DNA of 64,000 nt from Variovorax saccharolyticus (GTDB lineage Bacteria > Pseudomonadota > Gammaproteobacteria > Burkholderiales > Burkholderiaceae_C), in NCBI RefSeq assembly GCF_030316765.1, contig NZ_JASZYT010000005.1, positions 186,001 to 250,000 on the forward strand, written 5' to 3'. This document shows, piece after piece, positions 34,483 to 43,798 of the stretch. A program made the position numbers and the translations under genes. Within the stretch, counting starts at the first letter, position 1; every line of letters begins with the position of its first letter. Under the pieces are notes generated by a model. That model saw only the letters and a program-made list of their open reading frames with translations, searched no databases and was not told the DNA's origin.

Positions 34483-37400
34483 TCATTCGGCTATGGGTAG
34501 GCTCGCCGGGCCGATCGCATGAAGCCGCGCTGCCGCGGCCTGGAGCTGGGCCCTGAAGCCCAGCGCGGTCTGCGGGTCGGGGGGCGTGTCGTTCACGGCC
34601 AGATCCTCGGCCGCGGGCGTGAAGAGAGAGGGCGCGGCCAGCAGGCCATCGGCGCCGAGGTTGACGCGGCCCTCGCGGCCGAGGATCCAGGCCAGGTCCT
34701 GCGCGCTTTCGCGCCGGCTTTCGCCCACGGCGGTCCCGACGTGCTGGTGCGGCACGATGCCGAGTCCGGCGCCCAGCGAGCCGCTTCGGATCTCCGGCGT
34801 GCCCAGCCAGCCGCTTTCGCTGCCGTCGCTGCCGAAGCTGGACAGCCGCAGCGCCGACTCGACCTGCCGCACCACCGGCCCGACGTACACCGCCGGCCGC
34901 ACGTCGGGCAAGGGCAGGCCGATGTAGTCGTTGCGGTCCAGGTAGCTGAAATAGTCGTACGAGGGCGGCGCCACGTAAGGCGCGGGAATGTCGAGGTCCA
35001 GCACCAGCGCCGCGAGGTCGATGTCGCCGCGGCGGTCGCCTACCGTGTAGGTGAAGGTGTCGCGCAGCACCCGGCCCAGCCCGGCGGAAGCCAGCACGTC
35101 GGGATTGTTCTGGTCGATGGTGTAGGTGTAGCTGCCGTCGGCGTTGATCACCAGCGTGCCGTATCTGCCGATCAGGGCCTGGCCGATGGCGCCCGCGGTG
35201 CCGGTGCCGGCCTCCTCGCCGGTCCGGATGGCGATCACCTGCAGGCCGTCGCCGCCGTCGACGTCCGCGTCGTTCGGCAGCACGTTGCCGGTGGCTTGAG
35301 GCGCCGGCCGCTCGTTGGGCGCCACGTTGCTGTCGTCGAGCGCAACCGGCGTGTCGTTGGCACCCTGGATCAGCACGCTCAGTCGCGCATCGGAGGTCGC
35401 GCCCGCGGTGTCGCGCATGCGGTAGATGAAGGTCTCGCTGAGCGTCTCGCCCGCGGTACGCAGGGCCTGCACGGCGGGGTTGGCGTTGTCCAGCACATAG
35501 CTGTAGCTGCCGTCGGCGTTCAGCGTCAGCTGGCCGTACAGGCCCATCAGCACCTGGCCGGCAGCGACCGATTGCCCGGCCGAGTTGCTCACGGCGAGCA
35601 CCTGGCGGCTCTCGCCGTTGGCGACACTGTCGACATCGCTGTCGTTGCCCAGCACATTGCCCGTGGGGTTGGTTCCCGGCGTGCCGTTGGCGATGCCGCC
35701 GGCCTCGACGGCGGTGGTCGCGTCGTCCTGGGCGACCGGCGTGTCGTTGCGGCCATCGATGGTGATGCGCAGTTCGGTGGTGTCGGTGGCGCGCCAGATG
35801 TCGCTCAGCGTGTAGGTGAAGGTGTCGGTCAGGGTCTGGCCGCTCGCGCGCAGGGCCTGCACCTCGGCGAGGCCGTTGTCGACCACGTAGTTCCAGCTAC
35901 CGTCGGCGTTGAGCGTCAGGTCGCCGTAGAGGCCGCGCAAGCTGCTGCCCACCGTGCCTGCCGTCCCGCTGGCGGCTTCGGTCCCGGTGCGGACCGCCGT
36001 GACTTCCAGGGCCTCGCCTTCGAGGTCGCTGTCGTTGGCGATCACGTTGCCGCTCGGATTCACGCCCGGCTGCGCATTGTTCAGTCCGCCCGCCTCCACC
36101 GCATCGGCGACATCGACGACCGCCACCGGCGGATCGTTGATGCCGCGGATGATGATGCGGATCTCGGCCAGATCGCTCAGGCCGCCGAGGTCGGTCGCCT
36201 GGTAGGTGAAGGTCTCGCTGACGAACTGCAGCGGGCCCAGGGCCAGCACCGCGGGGTTGGTGTTGTCGATGGTGTAGGTGTAGAGGCCGTTGGCGCCGAT
36301 GATCAGCTGGCCATAGAGCCCGTCGACCAGCGTGCCGTTGGTGTTGTCGGTGGCGGCGTTGACGCCCTGCAGCGGGGCGCCGCTGCCTTCATTGCCAAGG
36401 CGGATGCCCGAGACGTGCAGCAGGTCGCCGCGGTCGACGTCGGTGTCGTTGGGCAGCACGTTGCGGGTCGGGTTCACGCTGCTCCCCTGGCCGTTGTCGC
36501 CGACGCCGACCGCGACATCGTTCACCGCCACCGGCGCGTCCCATGCGCCGCGCAGCGTGATGGTGAACTGCGCGATGTCGGCAGCGCCCGCGGTGTCGCG
36601 CATGCCGTAGCTGAAGACCTCGGTCAGCGTGTCGCCGGGCCGCAGCGCCTGCACCGCCGCCAGGCCGTTGTCGACCTGGTAGCTGTAGCTGCCGTCGGCG
36701 CCCACCGTCAGGGTGCCGTACTGGCCGTTGATGGCCTGGCTCGACGCGACCGCGGTGAACGCGCCGCCCGCGGCTTCGGCACCGCCGCGGATGCCGGTCA
36801 GTGTCCGGGTGTCGCCGCCGTCGACATCGGTGTCGTTGGCCAGCAGGTTGCCCGTGGGATTGACGCCGGGCGTGCCGTTGGCGGTGCCGCCGGCTTCGGT
36901 CGCGAAGGTGGCGTCGTCGACCGCCACCGGGTTGTCGTTGCGCCCCAGGATGATGACGGTGAGCGGCGCCGAACTGGTGGCGCCCGCCAGATCGCGCAGC
37001 TGGTAGGTGAAGGTCTCGACCAGCGTGTCGGTGGGGGTGCGCAGCGCCTGCACGAGCGGGTTGCTGTTGTCCACCGTGTAGGTGAGCGTGCCGTCGACGT
37101 TCAGCAGCAGCGAGCCGTAGAGACCGGCGAAGGGCGTTCCGATGACGCCGTTGATGACGCCGCGCGCGATGCCGGCGGCGATCAGCAACTCGCCGGAGCC
37201 ATCGACATCGTTGAACACGTTGACCACGTTGCCGCTCGGATCGAGGCCCGGCGTGCCGTTGGCCTGGCCACCGGCCTCGATCGCGATGACCTGGACCGGA
37301 TCGGCCACCGGCGTGTCGTTGGCGCCCTGGATGGTCAGGGTCAGCGTGGCGCGGTCTTCGGCGCCGGCGGCATCGATCACCGTGTAGCTGAAGCTGTCGC

Positions 37401-40400
37401 TGAGGGTGTCGGTCGGTCGGCGCAGGGCCTGCACCGTCGGGTCATTGTTGTCGAGCCGGTAGCTGTAGCTGCCGTCGGCATTGAGGGTCAGCCAGCCGTA
37501 GGCGCCGCGCAGTTCGGTGCCCAGCACGCCCGCGCTGCCGGTGGCGGCCTCGGTGCCGGTGCGCACCGAGGACACGGCCCGGGTCTCGCCGTAGTTCACC
37601 GGGTCGGCCGGGATCTCGCCGCCATCGACGTCGCTGTCGTTCGCGAGCACGTTGCCGGTCGGATCGACCCCGGGCAGGTTGTTGTTCTGGCCGCCGGCCT
37701 CGACCGCGGTGGCGGCATCGTCGGCGGCCACCGGGTTGTCGTTGGCGCCGCGGATCAGCACGATGACTTCGCCCAGGTCGGTCTCGCCGTTGCCGTCGTC
37801 GATCGTGAAGGTGAAGCGCTCGGTCAGCAGGTCGGACCCCAGGCGCAGGGCCTGCACCGCGGCGTTGCCGTTGTCGACGGCGTAGCTGTAGGTGCCGTTG
37901 GCCTGCATGCTCAGCGTGCCGTACTGGCCGACGATCACCGCGCCGGCCGCGCCGACCGGCGTGTCGGTGCCGCCGGCCGCCTCGGCGCCGGCCCGCACGA
38001 AGCTCACGGTCAGTGCATCGCCGTCGGGGTCGAAGGCCACGCTGGTGACGTCGCCCGCCGGATCGACGCCCGGCGTGGCATTGGCCACGCCGCCGCGTTC
38101 GGTGGCCAATGCCACGACGTTCTGCGCCACCGGCGGATCGTTGACCCCGCGCACCGTGATCACCAGCTGCGCCAGGTCGCTGAGGCCGCTGGTGTCGGTG
38201 AGCTGGTAGGTGAAGATGACATCGACCGTCTCGCCCCCCTGCAGGGACTGCAGCGTGAGGTTGTCGCTGTTGACGTCGAAGGTGAAGGCGCCGTCGGCAC
38301 CGATGACCAGTGTGCCGAAGTCGCCTGCCACCTGCACGCCGCCGAGCAGCGCGTAGGTGCCGGCGATCGCGGTGCCGTTGCCCAGGCTGGTGCCGGGGGC
38401 CACGCCCGACAGCACCACGCCCGGCCCTTCGGGCCCGGTGCCGATGCCGCTCACGACCAGGAGCGAATTGGGCGTGTCGGTGCGGTCGACGTCGAGGTCG
38501 ACGCCGTTGCCGCCGGGCTGGCCGATGTCGCCGGGGCGGCTCGGGAAGAGGATGACGTTGCCGGCCGGGTTGCCTTCCGCGGCATTGCCGTTGGTGGAGG
38601 CGGCCTGGGCGTCCGCATGGTCGTCGCTGGCAACCGGGTTGTCGTTGGCCCCGGTGATGAGGATGCGCAGTTCGGCCAGGGCGTTGAGGCCGCCGGCGTC
38701 GGTGACCTGGTAGCTGAAGAACTCGGTCAGCGTGTCGCCCGGCACCAGCCGCTGCACGGCAGGGTCGTTGTCGAACACGGCGTAGCTGTAGCTGCCGTCG
38801 GCGCCCAGGGTCAGGGTGCCGTAGACGCCGATCACGACGGTGCCGTTGGCGCTCGTGGTGCCGGGGTTTACCACCGACAGCGGGCCTTGTGCCAGCGGGG
38901 CCACGTTGCGCACCCCCGTCACCTGGCGCGTCTCGCCGTTGGCGGCGCTGTCGACATCGGTGTCGTTGGCCAGCACGTTGCCGGTCGCGTTACTGCCCGG
39001 TGTGCCGTTGTTCACCCCGCCGGCCTCGACCGCGCTGCCGACATCGCCGACGCCCACCGGCGTGTCGTTGGCGCCGTGGATCGTGACCGTGAGCACGGCG
39101 CCGTCGCGCAGGCCCTCGATGTCCGAGAGGGTGTAGTCGAAGCGCTCGACCAGGGTCTGGCTCGACAGCCGCAGCGCCTGGACGGCCGGGTTGTCGTTGT
39201 CGACCACGTACTGGTAGCCGCCGTTCAGGTTGACGGTCAGCGTGCCGTAGAGGCCGGCGAAGGAGCGCGCGCCGATCGATGGCAGTACGCCCTGCGGCGT
39301 GCCTTGCAGGCCCACCGAGATCACGCGCAGCCGGTCGGCGTTGGTGGCGATGTCGACGTCGGTGTCGTTGGCGAGCAGGTTGCCCGCCGGGTCGAGGCCG
39401 ACCAGCCGGTTGGAGGTGCCGCCGGCTTCGGTCGCCGAAGCGCTGTCGTCGATCGCATCGGGCGGGTCGTTCACGGGCGCGAGGACGATCTGCAGCGTGT
39501 CCTGGTCGATGAGGGCGTCGGCCGGGTTCTGGGTCGGGATGCCGTCGCCGTTCGCATCGCCGGTGTTGCCGCGGTCGTTGGTCAGGATGGTCAGCGTGTC
39601 GGCGCCGTTGTAGTTCAGGTTGCCGAGGTACTGCAGGCCGGCCAGCGCGAGGTTGAGCGCCGTGAGGTTGCCACTCAGGGTCAATGTGGCGGTCGCCGAG
39701 CCGGTCACCGTGACGCCGGCCGGGATGCTCGCGAGGGTCAGCGTGCCGTGCAGCACCGAGAGCCTGATGTCGAGCGTGCCGCCGGCCGCATCGACGTCGG
39801 TCACGGACAGCCCGGTCAGCGCCAGCGCCAGGTCCTCGAAGCCGCTGGCAGCGACCGCGGGCAGCTGGTTCTGCGGCGCATCGTTCTGCTCGACATAGCC
39901 GGCATCGGCTGCGGCGGTCGCGCCTTCGCCGAGGCTGACGACGACCTGGCCGAGCCCGCTGGCCGCGTCGGTGTCGATGCGCACCCGCAGGTCGCCGATC
40001 GGCTGCGGATAGCTGATGGTGCCGCTCGGCGTGTCGATGCGGAACACGCCCGCCGGCAGCACGCCGAAGCGGTACTGGCCGTTGGTGTCGGTGGTGGTCG
40101 TGAAGACGTGGTTGTCGGCCGCCGTGGCGAGGTCGCCGTCGGCGCCGCCCCAGGTCAGGGTCACGCTCTGCCCGGCGAGCGCCGGGCCGTCCGGAACCGC
40201 GCTGGCGGTGGCGCTCGCCGTGTCGTTCCAGAGCGTGCCCTGGATCACGCCGAGGCCCGCGCCTTCGGCCAGCACGTAGGTGTTCGGCGTGCCGCCGATG
40301 CCGGTGCGCTCGCCATCGACCGCGCCATCGGTGCCCACCGGCGAGCCGCCCCAGCCGGTGAAATCCTCGGGCAGGCTGGTCCAGGTCAGTACTGCGTTGC

Positions 40401-41400
40401 TGCTGGCGATCGCGGTGCCGTTCGGCAGCGTGACCTGGTAGACCACGCGCACCTGCGCGCCGGGGTCCAGCTGCTCGAAATCGACCGTCAGGCCGCCGCT
40501 GGTGCCGACCGTGATGCCGGCCGGCAGCGTCGCTGCCGTGTAGAGGGTGCCGTTCAGCTCGAGGCTGACGAAGGTGTAGGCGCTGCCGGTCGGGAATGAA
40601 TCCGCGAGGTGGGTGTTGAAGGCCGCCAGGCTGCCGTTCTCGGTGAAGCTCACCGCCACGGTGGCCGTGCCGGTGCTGCCCGCCGGGTTCGGATCGAAGT
40701 CGATCACGCGCTTGTCGACACCGCTGAAGCTGGGCTCGACGATGCGCTCGCCCACCGTGTTGCCGACCGCGCGCGGGGCGCCGCCGACCAGCTCGCGGGC
40801 GGTCACGTTGAGCACCGTGCCGGCCGTGTTCGACGCCTGGTTGAGCACGCGCGCGTTGAACTCCAGCGAGATCCCCTCGAGGTCGGCGTCGTCGCCGTTG
40901 CCGTTCACCAGGTTGCCGAAATTGAAGGTGATGGTCTGGCTGCCGTCCGCATTGACGACCACCTGGATCAGCGACGGATCGAAGATGCCGGTCGGGGCGA
41001 GGCCCGAGAGATCGGGCGTGATGGGCCGGGCTTCGGGGCTGTTCTCGTTGCCGTTGATGGCCAGCGTGCCGCCGACGATCAGGTTGATGTCACTGCTCAG
41101 CTCGTTCTGCGAGATGAGGGCGACCCGCACCGCGTTGGCGAGCGCATCGGGCGTGATGAAGCCGAGGCCGTTGGGCAGCGTGACCTCGATGTGGTAGTCG
41201 GGATTGTTGCCTTCGGGCACCAGCACCAGCACCCGGTAGCGGATCACCTCGCCCACGGCGACCTGCTCCAGCGCGGCCGATGTGGGCGAGGGCGCCGCCG
41301 TGTCCGGCAGGCCGCCGACGCGGGAGATCTGCAGCGCCTGGGCGACGTCGAACACCAGCAGTGCGTTGCTCCGGTAGTCGTTGAGCACGCCGGTGTTGAG
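34483..41400 (-). CDS. Giant VCBS-repeat surface protein, C-terminal segment after frameshift 2
   Basis: About 2305 residues in this frame, continuing the adhesin after a frameshift near 41401. It opens with DUF11/Sdr-B-like modules and a cadherin-like domain, then eleven tandem VCBS-type repeats of 125-165 residues (34975-39471), each with NDNPVA-like start, EAGG, GNVLANDTDVD, YGTLTLNADGSYSY and a FTYT-type end. The last ~150 residues (from PSYDYFSYLDRNDYIG) are unique. No RTX nonapeptides or LPxTG-like anchor are seen, so the secretion signal is unknown. It overlaps the TolC gene by 4 nt. By itself this frame has no sound start, so it is part of one larger gene. Confidence 0.85.
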   Translation of the reverse strand, partial: LNTGVLNDYRSNALLVFDVAQALQISRVGGLPDTAAPSPTSAALEQVAVGEVIRYRVLVLVPEGNNPDYHIEVTLPNGLGFITPDALANAVRVALISQNELSSDINLIVGGTLAINGNENSPEARPITPDLSGLAPTGIFDPSLIQVVVNADGSQTITFNFGNLVNGNGDDADLEGISLEFNARVLNQASNTAGTVLNVTARELVGGAPRAVGNTVGERIVEPSFSGVDKRVIDFDPNPAGSTGTATVAVSFTENGSLAAFNTHLADSFPTGSAYTFVSLELNGTLYTAATLPAGITVGTSGGLTVDFEQLDPGAQVRVVYQVTLPNGTAIASSNAVLTWTSLPEDFTGWGGSPVGTDGAVDGERTGIGGTPNTYVLAEGAGLGVIQGTLWNDTASATASAVPDGPALAGQSVTLTWGGADGDLATAADNHVFTTTTDTNGQYRFGVLPAGVFRIDTPSGTISYPQPIGDLRVRIDTDAASGLGQVVVSLGEGATAAADAGYVEQNDAPQNQLPAVAASGFEDLALALTGLSVTDVDAAGGTLDIRLSVLHGTLTLASIPAGVTVTGSATATLTLSGNLTALNLALAGLQYLGNLNYNGADTLTILTNDRGNTGDANGDGIPTQNPADALIDQDTLQIVLAPVNDPPDAIDDSASATEAGGTSNRLVGLDPAGNLLANDTDVDIATNADRLRVISVGLQGTPQGVLPSIGARSFAGLYGTLTVNLNGGYQYVVDNDNPAVQALRLSSQTLVERFDYTLSDIEGLRDGAVLTVTIHGANDTPVGVGDVGSAVEAGGVNNGTPGSNATGNVLANDTDVDSAANGETRQVTGVRNVAPLAQGPLSVVNPGTTSANGTVVIGVYGTLTLGADGSYSYAVFDNDPAVQRLVPGDTLTEFFSYQVTDAGGLNALAELRILITGANDNPVASDDHADAQAASTNGNAAEGNPAGNVILFPSRPGDIGQPGGNGVDLDVDRTDTPNSLLVVSGIGTGPEGPGVVLSGVAPGTSLGNGTAIAGTYALLGGVQVAGDFGTLVIGADGAFTFDVNSDNLTLQSLQGGETVDVIFTYQLTDTSGLSDLAQLVITVRGVNDPPVAQNVVALATERGGVANATPGVDPAGDVTSVAFDPDGDALTVSFVRAGAEAAGGTDTPVGAAGAVIVGQYGTLSMQANGTYSYAVDNGNAAVQALRLGSDLLTERFTFTIDDGNGETDLGEVIVLIRGANDNPVAADDAATAVEAGGQNNNLPGVDPTGNVLANDSDVDGGEIPADPVNYGETRAVSSVRTGTEAATGSAGVLGTELRGAYGWLTLNADGSYSYRLDNNDPTVQALRRPTDTLSDSFSYTVIDAAGAEDRATLTLTIQGANDTPVADPVQVIAIEAGGQANGTPGLDPSGNVVNVFNDVDGSGELLIAAGIARGVINGVIGTPFAGLYGSLLLNVDGTLTYTVDNSNPLVQALRTPTDTLVETFTYQLRDLAGATSSAPLTVIILGRNDNPVAVDDATFATEAGGTANGTPGVNPTGNLLANDTDVDGGDTRTLTGIRGGAEAAGGAFTAVASSQAINGQYGTLTVGADGSYSYQVDNGLAAVQALRPGDTLTEVFSYGMRDTAGAADIAQFTITLRGAWDAPVAVNDVAVGVGDNGQGSSVNPTRNVLPNDTDVDRGDLLHVSGIRLGNEGSGAPLQGVNAATDNTNGTLVDGLYGQLIIGANGLYTYTIDNTNPAVLALGPLQFVSETFTYQATDLGGLSDLAEIRIIIRGINDPPVAVVDVADAVEAGGLNNAQPGVNPSGNVIANDSDLEGEALEVTAVRTGTEAASGTAGTVGSSLRGLYGDLTLNADGSWNYVVDNGLAEVQALRASGQTLTDTFTYTLSDIWRATDTTELRITIDGRNDTPVAQDDATTAVEAGGIANGTPGTNPTGNVLGNDSDVDSVANGESRQVLAVSNSAGQSVAAGQVLMGLYGQLTLNADGSYSYVLDNANPAVQALRTAGETLSETFIYRMRDTAGATSDARLSVLIQGANDTPVALDDSNVAPNERPAPQATGNVLPNDADVDGGDGLQVIAIRTGEEAGTGTAGAIGQALIGRYGTLVINADGSYTYTIDQNNPDVLASAGLGRVLRDTFTYTVGDRRGDIDLAALVLDLDIPAPYVAPPSYDYFSYLDRNDYIGLPLPDVRPAVYVGPVVRQVESALRLSSFGSDGSESGWLGTPEIRSGSLGAGLGIVPHQHVGTAVGESRRESAQDLAWILGREGRVNLGADGLLAAPSLFTPAAEDLAVNDTPPDPQTALGFRAQLQAAAARLHAIGPASLPIAE
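34975..39471 (-). repeat. Array of eleven VCBS-type protein repeats
   Basis: Eleven tandem coding repeats of about 380-490 nt. Shared DNA phrases (for example the segment encoding GNVLANDTDVD) recur in each copy. Repeats 5, 7, 9 and 10 are closest to the consensus; repeat 3 is longer and diverged and repeat 6 lacks LANDTD. Confidence 0.9.
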
Positions 41401-43798
41401 CGCCGTCGACGCCGGTGCGCTCGCCCGCGGGGTCGGCGCTGCCTGCGGTGCTGCCGTCGAGGCTGGTCCACTGCACTGTCGCCAGGTTGGTGAAGGCGGA
41501 CTCGGCCGCGGCCGAGGCGTTGACCACGCCCGTGATGCGCAGCACGATGCTGCCGCCCTTGCCGATGTCGATGTTGGCGCCGGCTGCGGTGCGCAACTGG
41601 CCGCCGACGATCTCGAAATCGGCGCCGCCGTTGTTGCTCGCGGCGCCCTGGTAGGCCACTCCGGCCAGCGTCAGGTTGTTCAGCTCGGTCGGCAGGGTGT
41701 CGAGCAGGCTGATGTCAAAGGCGTCGAAATCGTTGCCGCCATTGCCGTTGCTGATCGTGATGGTGAACTCGACCGCATCGCCGTCGTCGAAGCCCAGTCC
41801 CGGATCGGTGACCAGCGTCTGCGCGATCTGCAGTGTCGGTTCGCGCAGGGTCACCGTGGGCGTGCCGCCGGTCAATGCGACGTTGCGGTCGACCGGCGCG
41901 GCGCCGTTGGGCGTGTCGCTGTCCGGGTCGCTGAAGGTGATCTGGGCGTTGTTCTGCAGCGCCCGGTTGGCCTGGTTGCCGCTGACGTTGCTCGCCACCA
42001 GCCGCACGCGGATCACGAAGCTGTTGTTGCCGACGAGGTTGTCCGCCGCGGCGCCGGTCGCGGTGAAGGTCAGCCGCGCGCCGACGCCGTCGTTGCCGAG
42101 GGTGCCGGTGGTGCCGGCGAGCGCACCGGGCGTGACCGTGCCGTTGAAGTTCGCGGCCAGCGCGGCGCTGCCCGCCGTTGTCGTGATGAGTTCGTAGCCG
42201 AGCCCGCCGTTGAAGCCCGTGTCCAGGCGCAGGCCCGGCGGAATCAGGTCGTCCAGCCGCAGGGACTGGGTGTTGCCTTCGGGCAGCGTGACGACGATGT
42301 CGTAGAGCATGCTCTCGCCGACCACGAGGTCGCTGCCCGTGGTGTGCGCGGCGCTCGAATCGCCGTTGTCCAGGCTGCCGCCGGCGAAGTTCTTGCCGAC
42401 CTCGGGCGCCGCCACCTGCTGGCCGGCGATTTCCACGATGTCGGCCGGTGCGAAATCGGTGCCGCCTTCGACGCTGGCGTAGTGGGTCAGGGCGGCGCTG
42501 CTCTGCAAGGTGCGGGCGGCGTCGATGCTGCCGCTGACCACCACGTCGTAGGTGATGACCACCAGGTTGGCGCCGCTGGCATCGGCGGCCGTTCCGGCGC
42601 GGCCGGCCGCGAGCGTGGGGATGGCGCCGGCGTCGAGGAAGCTGATCTCGTTGCCAGACACGCTGTAGTCGATGCCGGCCACGAGCAGGCTGCCGTCGCC
42701 GCGGTAGATCCGCAGGTTCGCCGCGCCGAGGCTGTTGCCGACGAAGCTCAGGCCGGCAGGCAGGGTGACGGTGGTGCGGACGTCGAAGGCGCCGCCGCCG
42801 CCGCGGTTCTCGATCGCGGTCGCCAGGCGCAGGGTGTCGCCGGCGTCGATGCCGGTGACGTTGCCGTCGACTGCCGCGAGATCGGTCACGCTGCCCTGGA
42901 AGGGCACGCCGGCCGAGCCGGGCGCGTTCCAGGTGCCGGTGGTGCCGCTCACCGTGCCGTGGCTGGTGGACACCACGCCATGGCGGATGTCCAGCACCGG
43001 CTCGGCCACCGACACGATCACCGCCACGTCCGAGGAGACCAGGTGGTTCTTCGCGATGGTGGTCTGCTGGTCGGACTGCGCGAGCACGTCGAGCGAACGC
43101 TGGTCGGCAAAGGGCTGGTCGCCCACGCGCAGGCTGAACTGCAGCTCGACGCGGCTGCCGTTGACCGTGGAATTGACGTAGTTGCCGAAGTCGAAGATCA
43201 CCGAATTGCCGGGCCCGGTGCTGACCGAGTCGACGGCGTCCGGATTCGTGTTGCCCGGCCCCAGCGTCCACTGCCCGACGCCGCTGCCCTGGCTCCAGGT
43301 GACGCCCGCGAGATCGAGCAGCGGCAGCGGCAGGTAGGCCAAGAGCCGGAAGGCTTCGTAGTCGCCCGTGACCAGGTCGTAGCTCAGGCGGAAGGTGACG
43401 ACATCGCCCGGATGCAGCTCGGGCGTGGCCGAAGGCGAGCCGCCGTTGACCGTCAGCAGCTGGATGTCGACCTGGCGCGTGGCGATCGTGCTGCTGGTGG
43501 TCGAGCCATCGGATTCGTCGAAGCCGGTCAGGTTGAAGGCATCGACGAGGAGGGTGCCCGTCACCGTCGCGTTGTTGCCGACGGCGTCGCCTTCGTTGAT
43601 CTCGCTGTGCGGCGGATGCGGCGTGGCGTAGCTCTGGGCGATGGTGGCGCCATAGCTGATCACCGCCGTGGTGGCGCCGTCGCGGAAGTCCTCGAAGGCC
43701 AGGTCGCCGATCAGCGCGCCCAGCTGCAGGGCGCCGGGCGTGGCCCGCAGCGACGCGGCGATATCGAAGACCAGGGTCGTCGTGCCGTCGGCGTTCGG
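41090..43798 (-). CDS. Giant surface protein, middle segment between the two frameshifts
   Basis: Real coding in a frame shifted from both flanks; it runs from about 43798 and is meaningful down to 41402, after which the true product continues in another frame (the last ~100 codons to 41090 are out of frame). It carries DUF11-like adhesin modules: TLPAGLSFVGNSL, LPEGNTQSLRLDDLIPPGLRLDTGF, ISNGNGGNDFDAFDI. No start codon with a ribosome site exists at its beginning, so it is not an independent gene. Confidence 0.8.
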   Translation of the reverse strand, partial: PNADGTTTLVFDIAASLRATPGALQLGALIGDLAFEDFRDGATTAVISYGATIAQSYATPHPPHSEINEGDAVGNNATVTGTLLVDAFNLTGFDESDGSTTSSTIATRQVDIQLLTVNGGSPSATPELHPGDVVTFRLSYDLVTGDYEAFRLLAYLPLPLLDLAGVTWSQGSGVGQWTLGPGNTNPDAVDSVSTGPGNSVIFDFGNYVNSTVNGSRVELQFSLRVGDQPFADQRSLDVLAQSDQQTTIAKNHLVSSDVAVIVSVAEPVLDIRHGVVSTSHGTVSGTTGTWNAPGSAGVPFQGSVTDLAAVDGNVTGIDAGDTLRLATAIENRGGGGAFDVRTTVTLPAGLSFVGNSLGAANLRIYRGDGSLLVAGIDYSVSGNEISFLDAGAIPTLAAGRAGTAADASGANLVVITYDVVVSGSIDAARTLQSSAALTHYASVEGGTDFAPADIVEIAGQQVAAPEVGKNFAGGSLDNGDSSAAHTTGSDLVVGESMLYDIVVTLPEGNTQSLRLDDLIPPGLRLDTGFNGGLGYELITTTAGSAALAANFNGTVTPGALAGTTGTLGNDGVGARLTFTATGAAADNLVGNNSFVIRVRLVASNVSGNQANRALQNNAQITFSDPDSDTPNGAAPVDRNVALTGGTPTVTLREPTLQIAQTLVTDPGLGFDDGDAVEFTITISNGNGGNDFDAFDISLLDTLPTELNNLTLAGVAYQGAASNNGGADFEIVGGQLRTAAGANIDIGKGGSIVLRITGVVNASAAAESAFTNLATVQWTSLDGSTAGSADPAGERTGVDGAQHRRAQRLPEQRTAGVRRRPGAADLPRRRPAGHGGALAHIGRAGAGRRGRGDPLPGAGAGARRQQSRLPHRGHAAQRPRLHHARCARQRGAGRPHLAERAEQ

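Noticed and set aside
34975..39471. CRISPR-like regular repeats
   Set aside because: Repeat units are hundreds of bases, in frame and encode VCBS domains; no short repeats with unique spacers.
34519..40599. 2026-codon open frame antisense to the giant repeat protein
   Set aside because: Translation is Arg/Ala/Gly/Val/Asp-rich with no domain; it is the GC-bias shadow of the repeat gene, which has clear domain structure on the minus strand.
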